From: CAYVXE01 sp964455375
Lineage (GTDB): Bacteria; Zhuqueibacterota; Zhuqueibacteria; Oceanimicrobiales; Oceanimicrobiaceae
Length of the DNA: 39,145 bases
Assembly: GCA_964455375.1 (NCBI GenBank)
Contig: CAYVXE010000035.1
Location: forward strand, 1 to 39,145
Reading direction: 5' to 3'
This document shows positions 21,965 through 30,253 of this stretch, piece after piece. Below the pieces are notes generated by a model. The model had not been told where the DNA came from. It did not search any database and saw only the letters and a program-made list of their open reading frames with translations. The position numbers and the translations under genes are program-made. Every line of letters begins with the position of its first letter. The stretch's first letter is position 1.

Positions 21965-23734
21965 ATGAGCCATCATTTACAAAACTTACGCCGGTTTTAT
22001 ATGGTGTTTGCATCTTTCATGTTTGTGATTTTGCTCACTCGTTTAACCCAATTGCAAATTGTGAACCGAGATGAATATTTCCGTGAATCTGAACAAAATA
22101 GGGTTCGGGATGTGATCCTCAAGCCGGTTCGCGGCCAGATATTTGATCGAAATGGTAAATTGTTGGTTGCAAATCGTCCTGCGTATTCCGTATCGGTCAT
22201 TCCATACGAGTTTTTGAAATCCGATAGTACAATAAAAAAACTTGCTGCAATAATAAATATAGCCCCCGAGGAAATTAAAAAAAGAATAGAGAAAAACAAA
22301 ATCGGCGACTTTTCTCCGGTTAAATTAGTTCGGGATGTCAATTTTGAGTTGCTTAGCCGTATTGAGGAATACCGCCTTAATCTACCGGGTGTATTTTATA
22401 GTACAGAGTCTAAACGATATTACCCAGCGGGCATAAAAGCGCCGCATCTTTTCGGATATCTCGGTGAGATAACGACCAACGAATTACACCGTGTGGATGG
22501 TAGTGAGTATAAAAGAGGGGATGTTATTGGTAAAAACGGACTTGAGTTTGAGTATGAAAAAAGATTGCGTGGTGCATCCGGTGTTCAATATGTGGAAGTC
22601 GACGTTCTTGGCCGTGAAATCCGTAATCTACCGGAATTGTCATCAAGAGAACCGCAAAGCGGCGAGGATGTTTTATTAACTATTGATGCGGATATTCAAC
22701 GATATTTAGAAAAAGCAATGGAAGGTAAAACGGGTGCTGCGGTGGTCCTTGATTCCAGAACCGGCGGCCTGCTTGCCATGGTTAGTAAACCGGATTATGA
22801 TCCGGAAATTTTTTCAAGTACGATTAGCAATGATGTATGGAATTCTTTGGTGAATGACCCTGGAAAACCATTGTACAACCGGGCCTGCCAGAGTTTATAT
22901 CCTCCCGGCTCTACCTACAAACTTGTGTTAGCAGCGGCGGGTCTTGAAACTGGTATCCTTGATGTGAATGAAACGGTTGTCTGCAAAGGGTACTATCGGC
23001 TGGGTAACCGCTCTTTCGCTTGCTGGAAAAAAGGTGGACATGGTGAGGTGAATTTTTATTCGGCGGTGGAGCAATCATGTAATGTCTACTTTTATCAGTT
23101 GGGATTAAAAGTCGGGCTGGCAAATTGGGCTAAGTATTCAAATATTTTCAATTTCGGTCGTTTGACCAATATCGATTTGCCTAATGAAAGCGCCGGAATA
23201 GTACCGACTAAAGAGTATTTCGATAAAAAGTATGGTAAAAAAGGCTGGACGAAAGGACTATTGCTTAATTTGTCTGTAGGGCAGGGCGATCTTCTGGTAA
23301 CACCTCTGCAAATGGCTTATTTTATAATGACTGTTGGAAATGAAGGGGTTGCGTACCGTCCGCATTTTATCGAAAAATTTTCTAAAATAAAAGATAAACA
23401 GAAAATCAGTGAACAGCCTATCCGTATCCAGGGCATTTCAGCTGCCACGTTTGAAAAAATAAAAACCGGTATGTATCTGGTTGTTAATGGCGAACACGGA
23501 ACTGCGAAACGCGCAAGAATCCCCGGCGTTGATGTGTGTGGAAAAACCGGAAGTGCACAGAATTCGCATGGAGAAAGTCATGCATGGTTTGTGGGATTTG
23601 CGCCAATGGAACATCCGCAAATTGCCCTTTGTGTGCTTGTGGAAAACGGCGGTTCAGGCGGAGCCGTGGCCGGCCCTATCGCTGGGGGCGTTTTGAGAAC
23701 ATACTTTAAGAAACATCAGTTTGCGAATCATTAA
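21965..23734 (+). CDS. mrdA: Penicillin-binding protein 2 (elongasome transpeptidase)
   Basis: PBP2 cross-links murein during lateral growth. From ATG 21965 the protein has 589 residues. It has a short cytoplasmic tail, one membrane anchor (about 10-27), and a pedestal domain with RGQIFDRNGKLLVANRPAYSV split across about 47-67. The transpeptidase domain carries SxxK at Ser316 (PPGSTYKL), SxN at Ser371 (EQSCNVYFYQLG) and KTG at Lys527 (CGKTGSAQ). All three catalytic motifs are intact. GTG 21956 (GTGA overlap with mreD) and TTG 21932 are in-frame alternatives. Confidence 0.97.
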   Translation: MSHHLQNLRRFYMVFASFMFVILLTRLTQLQIVNRDEYFRESEQNRVRDVILKPVRGQIFDRNGKLLVANRPAYSVSVIPYEFLKSDSTIKKLAAIINIAPEEIKKRIEKNKIGDFSPVKLVRDVNFELLSRIEEYRLNLPGVFYSTESKRYYPAGIKAPHLFGYLGEITTNELHRVDGSEYKRGDVIGKNGLEFEYEKRLRGASGVQYVEVDVLGREIRNLPELSSREPQSGEDVLLTIDADIQRYLEKAMEGKTGAAVVLDSRTGGLLAMVSKPDYDPEIFSSTISNDVWNSLVNDPGKPLYNRACQSLYPPGSTYKLVLAAAGLETGILDVNETVVCKGYYRLGNRSFACWKKGGHGEVNFYSAVEQSCNVYFYQLGLKVGLANWAKYSNIFNFGRLTNIDLPNESAGIVPTKEYFDKKYGKKGWTKGLLLNLSVGQGDLLVTPLQMAYFIMTVGNEGVAYRPHFIEKFSKIKDKQKISEQPIRIQGISAATFEKIKTGMYLVVNGEHGTAKRARIPGVDVCGKTGSAQNSHGESHAWFVGFAPMEHPQIALCVLVENGGSGGAVAGPIAGGVLRTYFKKHQFANH

Positions 23735-23753
23735 ATTAGGTTAGATAGTCACA

Positions 23754-24992
23754 TTGCTGCCGGAGAATCAATTTACAAAAAATCTCGATCTCGGATTAAT
23801 CTTCGTCGTGTTACTTTTAGTGGTCATTGGCATCATGTCAATTTATAGTGCGACCTATATTTCCGAGGCTTCCATCGGTCATTTGAAATTTCACAAACAA
23901 ATTTTATGGTCAGTCTTAGGGTTGGCCGTGTTTGCTACTGCCGTTTTTATCCCGTTAAGAATGTTGTATAAATATGCCTACCTTTTGTACGGGTTTTCAA
24001 TACTTCTCTTGCTGTTAGTGTTGGTTATAGGAAGCGGCGCCGGCACCCATAGATGGTTCATATTTGGTTCGTTTCGAATTCAACCTTCAGAGTTTGCAAA
24101 AATTGGTGCAGTTCTGGCACTGTCACGTTTTTTGAGTAAAGAGAATCGTGATCTTAATCAGTTTAGAGAACTTACAGTTGCTTTTAGTATTTGTTTTGTC
24201 CCTCTCCTGCTAATTATTCGTCAGCCGGATTTGGGCTCGGCACTGGTATTTCTGGCTATTAGTTTACCCATGCTGCACTGGGGTGGATTGTCTCCGGTGG
24301 TGTTATTCATCTTAATTGCACCGTTGATTAGTTTGCTCAGTGCGTTTAGTTATTATTCTTTTTTTGTCGCTATGATTCTCATTAGTTTGATTTTGTTTGC
24401 CTGTCAACGAGGGACTGTTTTTTTTCTGATTAATTTCCTCATCAATATTGGCGTTGGCATTATTACGCCAATATTGTGGGGTACGTTGAAAGATTATCAA
24501 CAAAATCGCATTTTGACTTTTCTGGGTTTGGTAACTGACCCTCACGGACTGGGATATCAGGTTATTCAGTCTAAGGTAGCCATAGGCTCCGGCGGTCTGT
24601 GGGGAAAAGGGTTTCTGGATGGCACACAGACGCATCTTCGATTTTTGCCGGAACAACACACGGATTTTATTTTTTGTGTCATAGGTGAAGAGTTTGGCTT
24701 CATCGGAGTGTTTTTTGTTCTTATTTTATTTTTGTATATTGTTTTTAAGGGACTTCGAATTGCCTCTATTGTTAAGAGTAAGTTTACCAGTTTGCTGGTG
24801 TTTGGCGGAACCATTATATTACTGTTCCAAATATTTGTCAATATTGGTATGACTGTTGGTATTATGCCGGTAACAGGCCTGCCGTTGCCATTTTTAAGTT
24901 ATGGCGGCTCGTCATTGATTTCAAATTTATTTGTGATTGGTCTGATCATTAATGCATCGAGACGAAGGTTTGACTATATTAAATCTATCTGA
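23754..24992 (+). CDS. rodA: Peptidoglycan glycosyltransferase RodA (SEDS family)
   Basis: RodA polymerises lipid II with PBP2. The 412-residue protein has about ten membrane helices. LVVIGIMSIYSATY opens the first helix. GAGTHRWFIFGSFRIQPSEFAKIG (split near residues 97-120) carries the conserved R-W and QPSE. LPEQHTDFIFCVIGEEFGFIG and GLPLPFLSYGGSSLISNL are SEDS signatures. The conserved Asp-containing loop is in IRQPDLGSALVF. The start is TTG at 23754, 19 bases after the mrdA stop; no ATG is available before the first helix. It is the last gene of the shape cluster. Confidence 0.96.
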   Translation: MLPENQFTKNLDLGLIFVVLLLVVIGIMSIYSATYISEASIGHLKFHKQILWSVLGLAVFATAVFIPLRMLYKYAYLLYGFSILLLLLVLVIGSGAGTHRWFIFGSFRIQPSEFAKIGAVLALSRFLSKENRDLNQFRELTVAFSICFVPLLLIIRQPDLGSALVFLAISLPMLHWGGLSPVVLFILIAPLISLLSAFSYYSFFVAMILISLILFACQRGTVFFLINFLINIGVGIITPILWGTLKDYQQNRILTFLGLVTDPHGLGYQVIQSKVAIGSGGLWGKGFLDGTQTHLRFLPEQHTDFIFCVIGEEFGFIGVFFVLILFLYIVFKGLRIASIVKSKFTSLLVFGGTIILLFQIFVNIGMTVGIMPVTGLPLPFLSYGGSSLISNLFVIGLIINASRRRFDYIKSI

Positions 24993-25076
24993 GGCGATAA
25001 AATTAAACAGTATAAATTTAATATGTTAAAAAATTGCCATATCATTCATCAAAACAAGTCCTTAAGTAGAAATAGC

Positions 25077-25105
25077 TTGACTTTTAGGACGCATATCGAT
25101 AAATT
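25077..25105 (+). promoter_or_regulatory. Sigma-70-type promoter of the barrel/TPR unit
   Basis: TTGACT (25077-25082) and TAAATT (25100-25105) are separated by 17 bases in the 148-base gap after rodA. The -35 is the same as at groES; the -10 is one base off TATATT. Confidence 0.6.
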
Positions 25106-25140
25106 TTTTTAATTGATTAGGATAAAATGATGAGGCGAAG

Positions 25141-26277
25141 ATGAAATCGCTAACGGCTGTAGCAGTATTGTTTTTCTGTCTTGGTCTAACCCATAATGCT
25201 TATAGCCAGGATTGGAATTTTGGAATGGGAATAAACAGTGGTATAAGCAGGTTGGAAGGCGATTTAAATGGTGCGGAACTGAGTCCTCTGGTTACGGGGC
25301 ATTTTCGTTTGTTACCCGTACCGTATTTTGCCTTTGATGGTGAAATAGGGTATGCCTCTCTAAATTCTGATCGCGCAGATAACTTCCGTACAGTTGTTGT
25401 GCCGTTGGAGTTGAGTGGAATATTCAATTTTTTACCATTCCGAAAAATTAACCCTTACATATTTGCCGGTGTAGGTGGTGCAATTTGGAAAGCAAAAAAC
25501 AATACCGGAACACTTGAAGACAATTTTGATACATTTTTGAAGACTGGTGGTGGGCTCGAATTTCGTGTCAGCAGAATGATGTCTTTAAACCTTGGCGCGA
25601 CATTTCGATTTTCTTTTACCGATGCATTAGATCAATTACGTCAGGGGGATGAAAACGATCAGGTTTTAGATATTCATGCTGGATTTACCTACTATTTAGG
25701 TAAGCGCAGCCATGATCGGGACAATGATTTTATTCCGGATGAACTGGATCTAATGCCGGATATTGCTGAGGATAAGGATGGGTACCACGATAACGATGGA
25801 ATGCCAGAAAAAAATCCCAGTCCGGAAAGACTGGCAGCATCGTCACTGGAAATGCCAGTGCATGATTTAATGAATTCAAACTCGCCAATTGTGATACACC
25901 GGTTAATTGAAAAAGCGGAACCAGGACATGGCTTAACTGTAAAGGCGCAAGTTTATTCGGATGTCGGTTTAAAAGTGGTTGCCGCTTTATATCGTCCGGT
26001 AGGTACAGAGAATTGGAATGTAATCCGGCTAAAGTTGAAAGAAAAGCATTTATATCAGGGTAAAATACCGGCATATGCTGTTACCAGAGATGGACTTGAA
26101 TATTGTATTGTAGCAGTCGATGAAACAATGGGAGGAATTGGATATGCTGGTTTACCTAGCAACCCAGTGCGGGTTGATGTTGCTCCAAGGGGAAAGCCAT
26201 GGCGGATTATTGGAAGTACAATTGGTGCTGCAGCCGTAGGCACGGCATCATTTCTCGTTATTCGAAAACAAAATTAG
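25141..26277 (+). CDS. Outer-membrane barrel protein with TSP3-like and beta-sandwich segments
   Basis: This 378-residue exported protein has a signal peptide ending near NAYSQ (residue 22). Residues 25-190 alternate hydrophobic and polar residues with aromatic strand ends (INPYIFAGVGGAIWK, LNLGATFRFSF, HAGFTYYLGKR), typical of a small OmpA-like barrel. Residues 197-226 are Asp-rich (DRDNDFIPDELDLMPD, DKDGYHDNDGMPE), like thrombospondin type 3 calcium repeats. Then comes a beta-sandwich-like part of about 110 residues and a C-terminal hydrophobic helix (IIGSTIGAAAVGTASFLVI). No OmpA peptidoglycan-binding domain is visible. The function is unknown. It shares a unit with the TPR lipoprotein. 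Confidence 0.75.
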   Translation: MKSLTAVAVLFFCLGLTHNAYSQDWNFGMGINSGISRLEGDLNGAELSPLVTGHFRLLPVPYFAFDGEIGYASLNSDRADNFRTVVVPLELSGIFNFLPFRKINPYIFAGVGGAIWKAKNNTGTLEDNFDTFLKTGGGLEFRVSRMMSLNLGATFRFSFTDALDQLRQGDENDQVLDIHAGFTYYLGKRSHDRDNDFIPDELDLMPDIAEDKDGYHDNDGMPEKNPSPERLAASSLEMPVHDLMNSNSPIVIHRLIEKAEPGHGLTVKAQVYSDVGLKVVAALYRPVGTENWNVIRLKLKEKHLYQGKIPAYAVTRDGLEYCIVAVDETMGGIGYAGLPSNPVRVDVAPRGKPWRIIGSTIGAAAVGTASFLVIRKQN

Positions 26278-26307
26278 TTTGCTAATGTATTTGGATGGAT
26301 CCAAAAG

Positions 26308-26313
26308 AGGAGG
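26308..26313 (+). promoter_or_regulatory. Ribosome-binding site deciding the start at 26319
   Basis: AGGAGG is followed by 5 bases and ATG (26319). The in-frame ATG at 26295 lies before this site and would encode it, so the downstream ATG is preferred. Confidence 0.8.
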
Positions 26314-26318
26314 TTGTT

Positions 26319-27143
26319 ATGAAAAAGGTACAATTAGATTTTATGAGAACATTTATGAATCGTGTTGTTTTCATCGGGATTGGATTGTTGCTTATTTGGT
26401 CTTGCGGCAGTTCCCGGCAAACCGTAAACAAAGGAGATGAATCCCTGGATATCGATGAGCTTGTCGGTGAGAGGGATCAGGAAAAATCAAAAGATTCGGA
26501 TGAAGCCGAAGTCCTAAAACTTTTGGGAATTACCTCGGAAGATACAAGTATCGAAGCTACACAAGCTTCTACCACAAACCAACCTCCTGTTGTGGATGAA
26601 CTTGAAAGTGACGTTGATCAATTGAAACAGGAGTTACTGCAAAAAGATCGGGAAATCTACGAACTGCGTTCTGAATTGACAAAGAAGGAAATGAAGATTT
26701 CAGAATTGGAAACTCAGAGTGAGAAGTCAGCATCGGTACAAAGTCAGAAATCAACGCAGCCGGCTGTTTACAATGCTGATTATAAAACGAAATATCAGTA
26801 TGCATTGGATCAATTCCGCGCTCGAAAGTACAAGGAAGCAATCGACTTATTTCGGAATTTGATCGCCAGCAACCCAAAACATGAATTGGCTGATAACTGT
26901 CAATACTGGATTGGGGAAAGTTACTACGGCATGGCAAATTATAATCAAGCCATCGCTGAATTTGAAAAAGTTTTTTCGTATCCTAACTCCAATAAAAATG
27001 ACGATGCGCAATTGAAATTGGGAATCAGTTATGTAAAACTCGGCGACCGGACACAAGCGCGCTCTGAATTTGACCGCTTGCTGTCTATTTACCCCGACAG
27101 CGAATATCGGACCTTAGCGCAAAAGTATATTGCCCGTCTATAA
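26319..27143 (+). CDS. TPR lipoprotein, CpoB/YbgF-like
   Basis: From ATG 26319 the protein has 274 residues. The N-terminus is basic, then hydrophobic (VVFIGIGLLLIWSC), ending in a plausible lipobox cysteine before GSSRQ. Residues about 95-145 form a predicted coiled coil (LKQELLQKDREIYELRSEL). The last 110 residues hold three TPR-like repeats: ALDQFRARKYKEAIDLF, then CQYWIGESYYGMANYNQAIAEF, and LKLGISYVKLGDRTQARSEF. Coiled coil followed by TPRs is the layout of CpoB (YbgF), which coordinates murein synthesis with Tol-Pal; no tol genes are adjacent, so this is an analogy. A terminator follows. Confidence 0.82.
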   Translation: MKKVQLDFMRTFMNRVVFIGIGLLLIWSCGSSRQTVNKGDESLDIDELVGERDQEKSKDSDEAEVLKLLGITSEDTSIEATQASTTNQPPVVDELESDVDQLKQELLQKDREIYELRSELTKKEMKISELETQSEKSASVQSQKSTQPAVYNADYKTKYQYALDQFRARKYKEAIDLFRNLIASNPKHELADNCQYWIGESYYGMANYNQAIAEFEKVFSYPNSNKNDDAQLKLGISYVKLGDRTQARSEFDRLLSIYPDSEYRTLAQKYIARL

Positions 27144-27170
27144 CCAATTTTTGATGTATGTTCTTTTAAT

Positions 27171-27202
27171 AAACGGGTAGGGTATCCTGCCCGTTTTATT
27201 TT
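27171..27202 (+). terminator. Rho-independent terminator after the TPR lipoprotein gene
   Basis: AAACGGGTAGG (27171-27181) pairs with CCTGCCCGTTT (27186-27196), with one T-G wobble and a 4-base loop. A T-rich tract follows. Confidence 0.88.
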
Positions 27203-27249
27203 GATCCCCATAATATTTCAGCGCAAGGGGTGTCTGGTTTTATGCAAAC

Positions 27250-27277
27250 TTGACATTAATTTTATTATTTTTATATT
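27250..27277 (+). promoter_or_regulatory. Sigma-70-type promoter of galT
   Basis: TTGACA (27250-27255) and TATATT (27272-27277) are 16 bases apart, directly between the upstream terminator and the galT start at 27310. Confidence 0.75.
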
Positions 27278-27309
27278 ATGTTTTGTGAGTTAAGGGTTCA
27301 TCCTTTAGA

Positions 27310-28314
27310 ATGTCAGAATTAAGAAAGGATCCCATTGTCGGCCGATGGGTTATTATTTCAACGGAACGGGCCAATCGACCTTCCGATTGGACGAATGAGC
27401 CGACTATGAAGGGAAGTGGATTATGCCCATTTTGTCCCGGTAACGAAGACAAAACGCCAAAGGAAATATTAGCCATTCGAACCATTACGAAAGAAAAAGA
27501 TGTTCCCGGATGGAAAGTTCGTGTTGTGCCGAATAAATTTCCGGTTCTGCATGTGGAGGGAGAATTAGCCCCAAAAGGTATTGGGAATTATGACATGATG
27601 AATGGTGTTGGTGCTCACGAAGTCATAATAGATACGCCTGATCATGCTTATGATTTTGCCGATTTAAATGTGTCACATATAGTTGATATTTTAAAAATTT
27701 TTCGCGACAGAACGCTTGATCTGAAAAATGATCCCCGCTTTAAATACATTTTGATTTTTAAAAACCATGGAATTTCGGCGGGAGCATCTTTGGAACATTC
27801 TCACTCTCAACTAATTGCAACACCTATTATTCCCAAAAGAGTTGCTGAGGAGTTGGAAGGGAGCCGATATTTTTACGAAGTGAAAGAAAGATGTATTTAT
27901 TGTGACATTATTCGGCAAGAGCTAAAACTTCAAAAGCGGATTATTTCTCAAAACCCGAAGTATGTTGTCGTTGCACCTTACGCTCCAAGGTTTCCTTATG
28001 AATCTTGGATATTACCCAAAGAACATTATTCGCATTTTGAAAATATGTCCGATATGATGTACGGAGAATTAGCAAAAATTTTAAAAGAAATTCTAATGCG
28101 AATTAACCAAAGTTTAGGCTATCCGCCGTATAATTTTATTTTGCATACATCACCCATTCAGGAGGCAAATCTTCCTGAATATCACTGGCATATTGAAATC
28201 ATACCAAAGCTTTCAAAAGTAGCCGGATTTGAGTGGGGTTCAGGATTCTATATCAATTCAACTCCTCCTGAGATTGCAGCTAAGCAGTTGCGAAATGTTA
28301 CTGTCAGTGTTTAA
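27310..28314 (+). CDS. galT: Galactose-1-phosphate uridylyltransferase
   Basis: GalT exchanges UMP between UDP-glucose and galactose 1-phosphate (Leloir pathway). The 334-residue protein has LRKDPIVGRWVIISTERANRP at its start and a zinc-site pair CPFC (Cys39, Cys42). The active-site motif is HSHSQ (163-167), where the second His (165) should carry the UMP, equivalent to HPHGQ in E. coli. YHWHIEIIP near residue 292 completes the second HIT-like half. Some bacterial relatives accept other sugar phosphates or act as ADP-glucose phosphorylases, so the exact donor is open. The next gene, a GT5-like protein, begins 15 bases on. Confidence 0.93.
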   Translation: MSELRKDPIVGRWVIISTERANRPSDWTNEPTMKGSGLCPFCPGNEDKTPKEILAIRTITKEKDVPGWKVRVVPNKFPVLHVEGELAPKGIGNYDMMNGVGAHEVIIDTPDHAYDFADLNVSHIVDILKIFRDRTLDLKNDPRFKYILIFKNHGISAGASLEHSHSQLIATPIIPKRVAEELEGSRYFYEVKERCIYCDIIRQELKLQKRIISQNPKYVVVAPYAPRFPYESWILPKEHYSHFENMSDMMYGELAKILKEILMRINQSLGYPPYNFILHTSPIQEANLPEYHWHIEIIPKLSKVAGFEWGSGFYINSTPPEIAAKQLRNVTVSV

Positions 28315-28329
28315 CTAATATATGATTAA

Positions 28330-29190
28330 ATGAAGAATCCCTTAAAAATATTTTATATTACACCAGAAGTATCTCCGTTTGCCGAAACAAGCGAATTGGC
28401 AACTATCGCGAACAGTTTCCCTAAACGAGTTAAAAGTTTAGGCCATGATATTCGTGTCATGATGCCTAATTACAAAGAAGTGAATGAGCGGAAATATGTT
28501 TTACGTGATGTTATTCGTTTACAAGGGCTGAAAATACAACTGGGAGATCAGGTGCTCCAGGCCAATGGAAAATCTGCGTTTATACCAGAAAGTAAAGTAC
28601 AAATTTATTTTCTGGATAATAAGCAATTCTTTCACCAAAACAAATTAATGGCAGTTGCTAATGATGAAATTACCGTGAAACTGATAGAGCAATCTCTTTT
28701 TTTCTGCATAGGTTGTATGGAAACCTTAAAGTTACTTTATTGGCAACCCGATATAATTCATTGTAATGATTGGCAAACAGCATTGATCCCTCTACTCTTG
28801 AAAAGCGTTTATGCCGATGATGCTTTTTTTAAGAACTCCAGAACGTTACTAACTGTTCACAGCTTTTTGCACCATGGAATGGCAAAAACAACTGAAATAA
28901 GAAAGGCGGGATTTCCGAATACTGCGTTATCGATGGCACATGAATTAACTGAAAAAAATGTTAATTTTCTTCAGGTGGGTATTAAATATGCAGATATGGT
29001 GGTTTCCAGCAATGACATAAATGATACCGAAGTTAAGAATACAATTTTTAAAGATAAAAATATTTCGGGCGTTGTTGAAGAAAGAATGAAAGACTTTCGT
29101 TTTGTGTCGAATAGCGATGATGAATTATCTGTTCAAAAATATGTTAAATTGTATGAGAATTTACAAAAGATGAAACCTGTAAGAACATAA
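28330..29190 (+). CDS. Glycogen-synthase-like protein, GT5 N-terminal domain only
   Basis: This 286-residue protein matches only the N-terminal half of glycogen/starch synthase. IFYITPEVSPFAE starts it, then GHDIRVMMPNY, IYFLDNKQFF, PDIIHCNDWQTALIPLLL and LLTVHSFLHHGM follow in family order. The ADP-glucose motif K-T-G-G-L is replaced by E-T-S-E-L at residues 19-23, and the whole C-terminal GT-B lobe is absent. The stop is clean and a terminator follows, so this is a settled short form, not a fresh truncation. Similar short GT5 proteins occur in Bacteroidetes. Synthase activity is unlikely; a regulatory or binding role is possible. Confidence 0.82.
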   Translation: MKNPLKIFYITPEVSPFAETSELATIANSFPKRVKSLGHDIRVMMPNYKEVNERKYVLRDVIRLQGLKIQLGDQVLQANGKSAFIPESKVQIYFLDNKQFFHQNKLMAVANDEITVKLIEQSLFFCIGCMETLKLLYWQPDIIHCNDWQTALIPLLLKSVYADDAFFKNSRTLLTVHSFLHHGMAKTTEIRKAGFPNTALSMAHELTEKNVNFLQVGIKYADMVVSSNDINDTEVKNTIFKDKNISGVVEERMKDFRFVSNSDDELSVQKYVKLYENLQKMKPVRT

Positions 29191-29229
29191 GAAAGTTAAT
29201 TATTAAATCTTGTTAATATCGTTTAATCA

Positions 29230-29278
29230 AACGCTTAGAATCGCGGTTTATTTATGATTCTAAAGCGTTATTTTTTTG
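29230..29278 (+). terminator. Rho-independent terminator of the galT unit
   Basis: AACGCTTAGAATC (29230-29242) pairs with GATTCTAAAGCGTT (29256-29269) with one bulged base and a 13-base loop. A run of seven T (29271-29277) follows. The rest of the 29191-29484 gap holds the sigma-54-like site at 29427. Confidence 0.85.
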
Positions 29279-29426
29279 TGTTGAAGTTTGTTCCATTCAG
29301 GGACAAATGTTTCGGAATAACACATAAATAATGAAGTAAATCATGTTTTTGGTTCTGAGAGAGCGAGGGATTTGTTAAAAATCAAGGGGTTGGCATTGTT
29401 AAAGTTTTCGACATTTAATAATTAAA

Positions 29427-29442
29427 TGGCATGAAATTTGTT
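29427..29442 (+). promoter_or_regulatory. Possible sigma-54 promoter before the STAS gene
   Basis: TGGCATG, four bases, TTGTT gives GG at -24 and GT (instead of GC) at -12 with the correct 10-base spacing. It lies 42 bases before the ATG at 29485. It is weaker than the site at 36091. Confidence 0.5.
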
Positions 29443-29484
29443 GAAAAATTATTTTTGAATTAATTTTGATTGAATTGTGAGACT

Positions 29485-30195
29485 ATGGAAGGTATAGAAA
29501 TAGCACAGGGTAGGGTTGGTACCAGAAGAGACATTGCAATGTTGAGCGTACGCGGCTACGTGGATACCATGACCTGTTCCATTTTATTGAATAAAATTAC
29601 TGAGAATGTAAAAAATGGTTTACTACATGTCATAATTGACATGGCCCAAGTCAATTATGTTAGCAGCGCAGGATGGGGAGTTTTTGTAGGTGAAATTAAG
29701 GGCATTCGGGAGAGTGGTGGCGATCTAAAACTCGTTCAAATGACTCCAGAGGTTTACGATGTATTTGAGATGCTTGAATTCAATCGAATTCTCTCATATT
29801 ATGATTCAATTGAGGAAGCAATAAACGATTTTGATCTATCGATAGGTTTAGATATTACGAAGAGTGTAAAGCGCAATCTCAGCTCGCAATCCGCGCAAAA
29901 GACAACGGAACCCTCCACTGTTGTCCAGCGTCCATTTCAATCCTCATCAAATTTACCAAAGTCCCGATATAGATATAAAAAGAAGAAAATTGACGAAGAG
30001 CTGCTACCGTTAACTGAAAAAATCAAGTTGGTTGTTATAGAGGATCCCAGAAGAGGCGTCTTTAAAATTCAGAAAGCATTAAATACACCTAAATTTAGAA
30101 ATACAAAAGCGAATATATTCAAAATATGGAGTTTGCTAAGAAGGTTGAACCTTGAAAACAAACAAAAACGCTATCGTTTTTATCGTTCACGTTGA
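29485..30195 (+). CDS. STAS-domain protein with C-terminal helix-turn-helix-like region
   Basis: From ATG 29485 this is a 236-residue protein. Residues 1-115 form a STAS domain like SpoIIAA anti-anti-sigma factors: MLSVRGYVDTMTCSILLNKI, VIIDMAQVNYVSSAGWGVFVG and GGDLKLVQMTPEVYDVFEM. The Ser in VSSAG is at the usual phosphorylation position. After a Ser/Thr/Pro-rich linker (about 125-155), the basic C-terminus with PLTEKIKLVVIEDPRRGVF and LRRLNLENKQKRYRFYRSR looks like a helix-turn-helix of the transposase/integrase type. That part is inference. As first gene of the EPS locus it may control it. TTG 29470 is an alternative start. Confidence 0.75.
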   Translation: MEGIEIAQGRVGTRRDIAMLSVRGYVDTMTCSILLNKITENVKNGLLHVIIDMAQVNYVSSAGWGVFVGEIKGIRESGGDLKLVQMTPEVYDVFEMLEFNRILSYYDSIEEAINDFDLSIGLDITKSVKRNLSSQSAQKTTEPSTVVQRPFQSSSNLPKSRYRYKKKKIDEELLPLTEKIKLVVIEDPRRGVFKIQKALNTPKFRNTKANIFKIWSLLRRLNLENKQKRYRFYRSR

Positions 30196-30253
30196 TAATG
30201 AATAAATACGAACTGTTGAAACTTTTATGAACCAAAAAGAATAGGACATTTTT

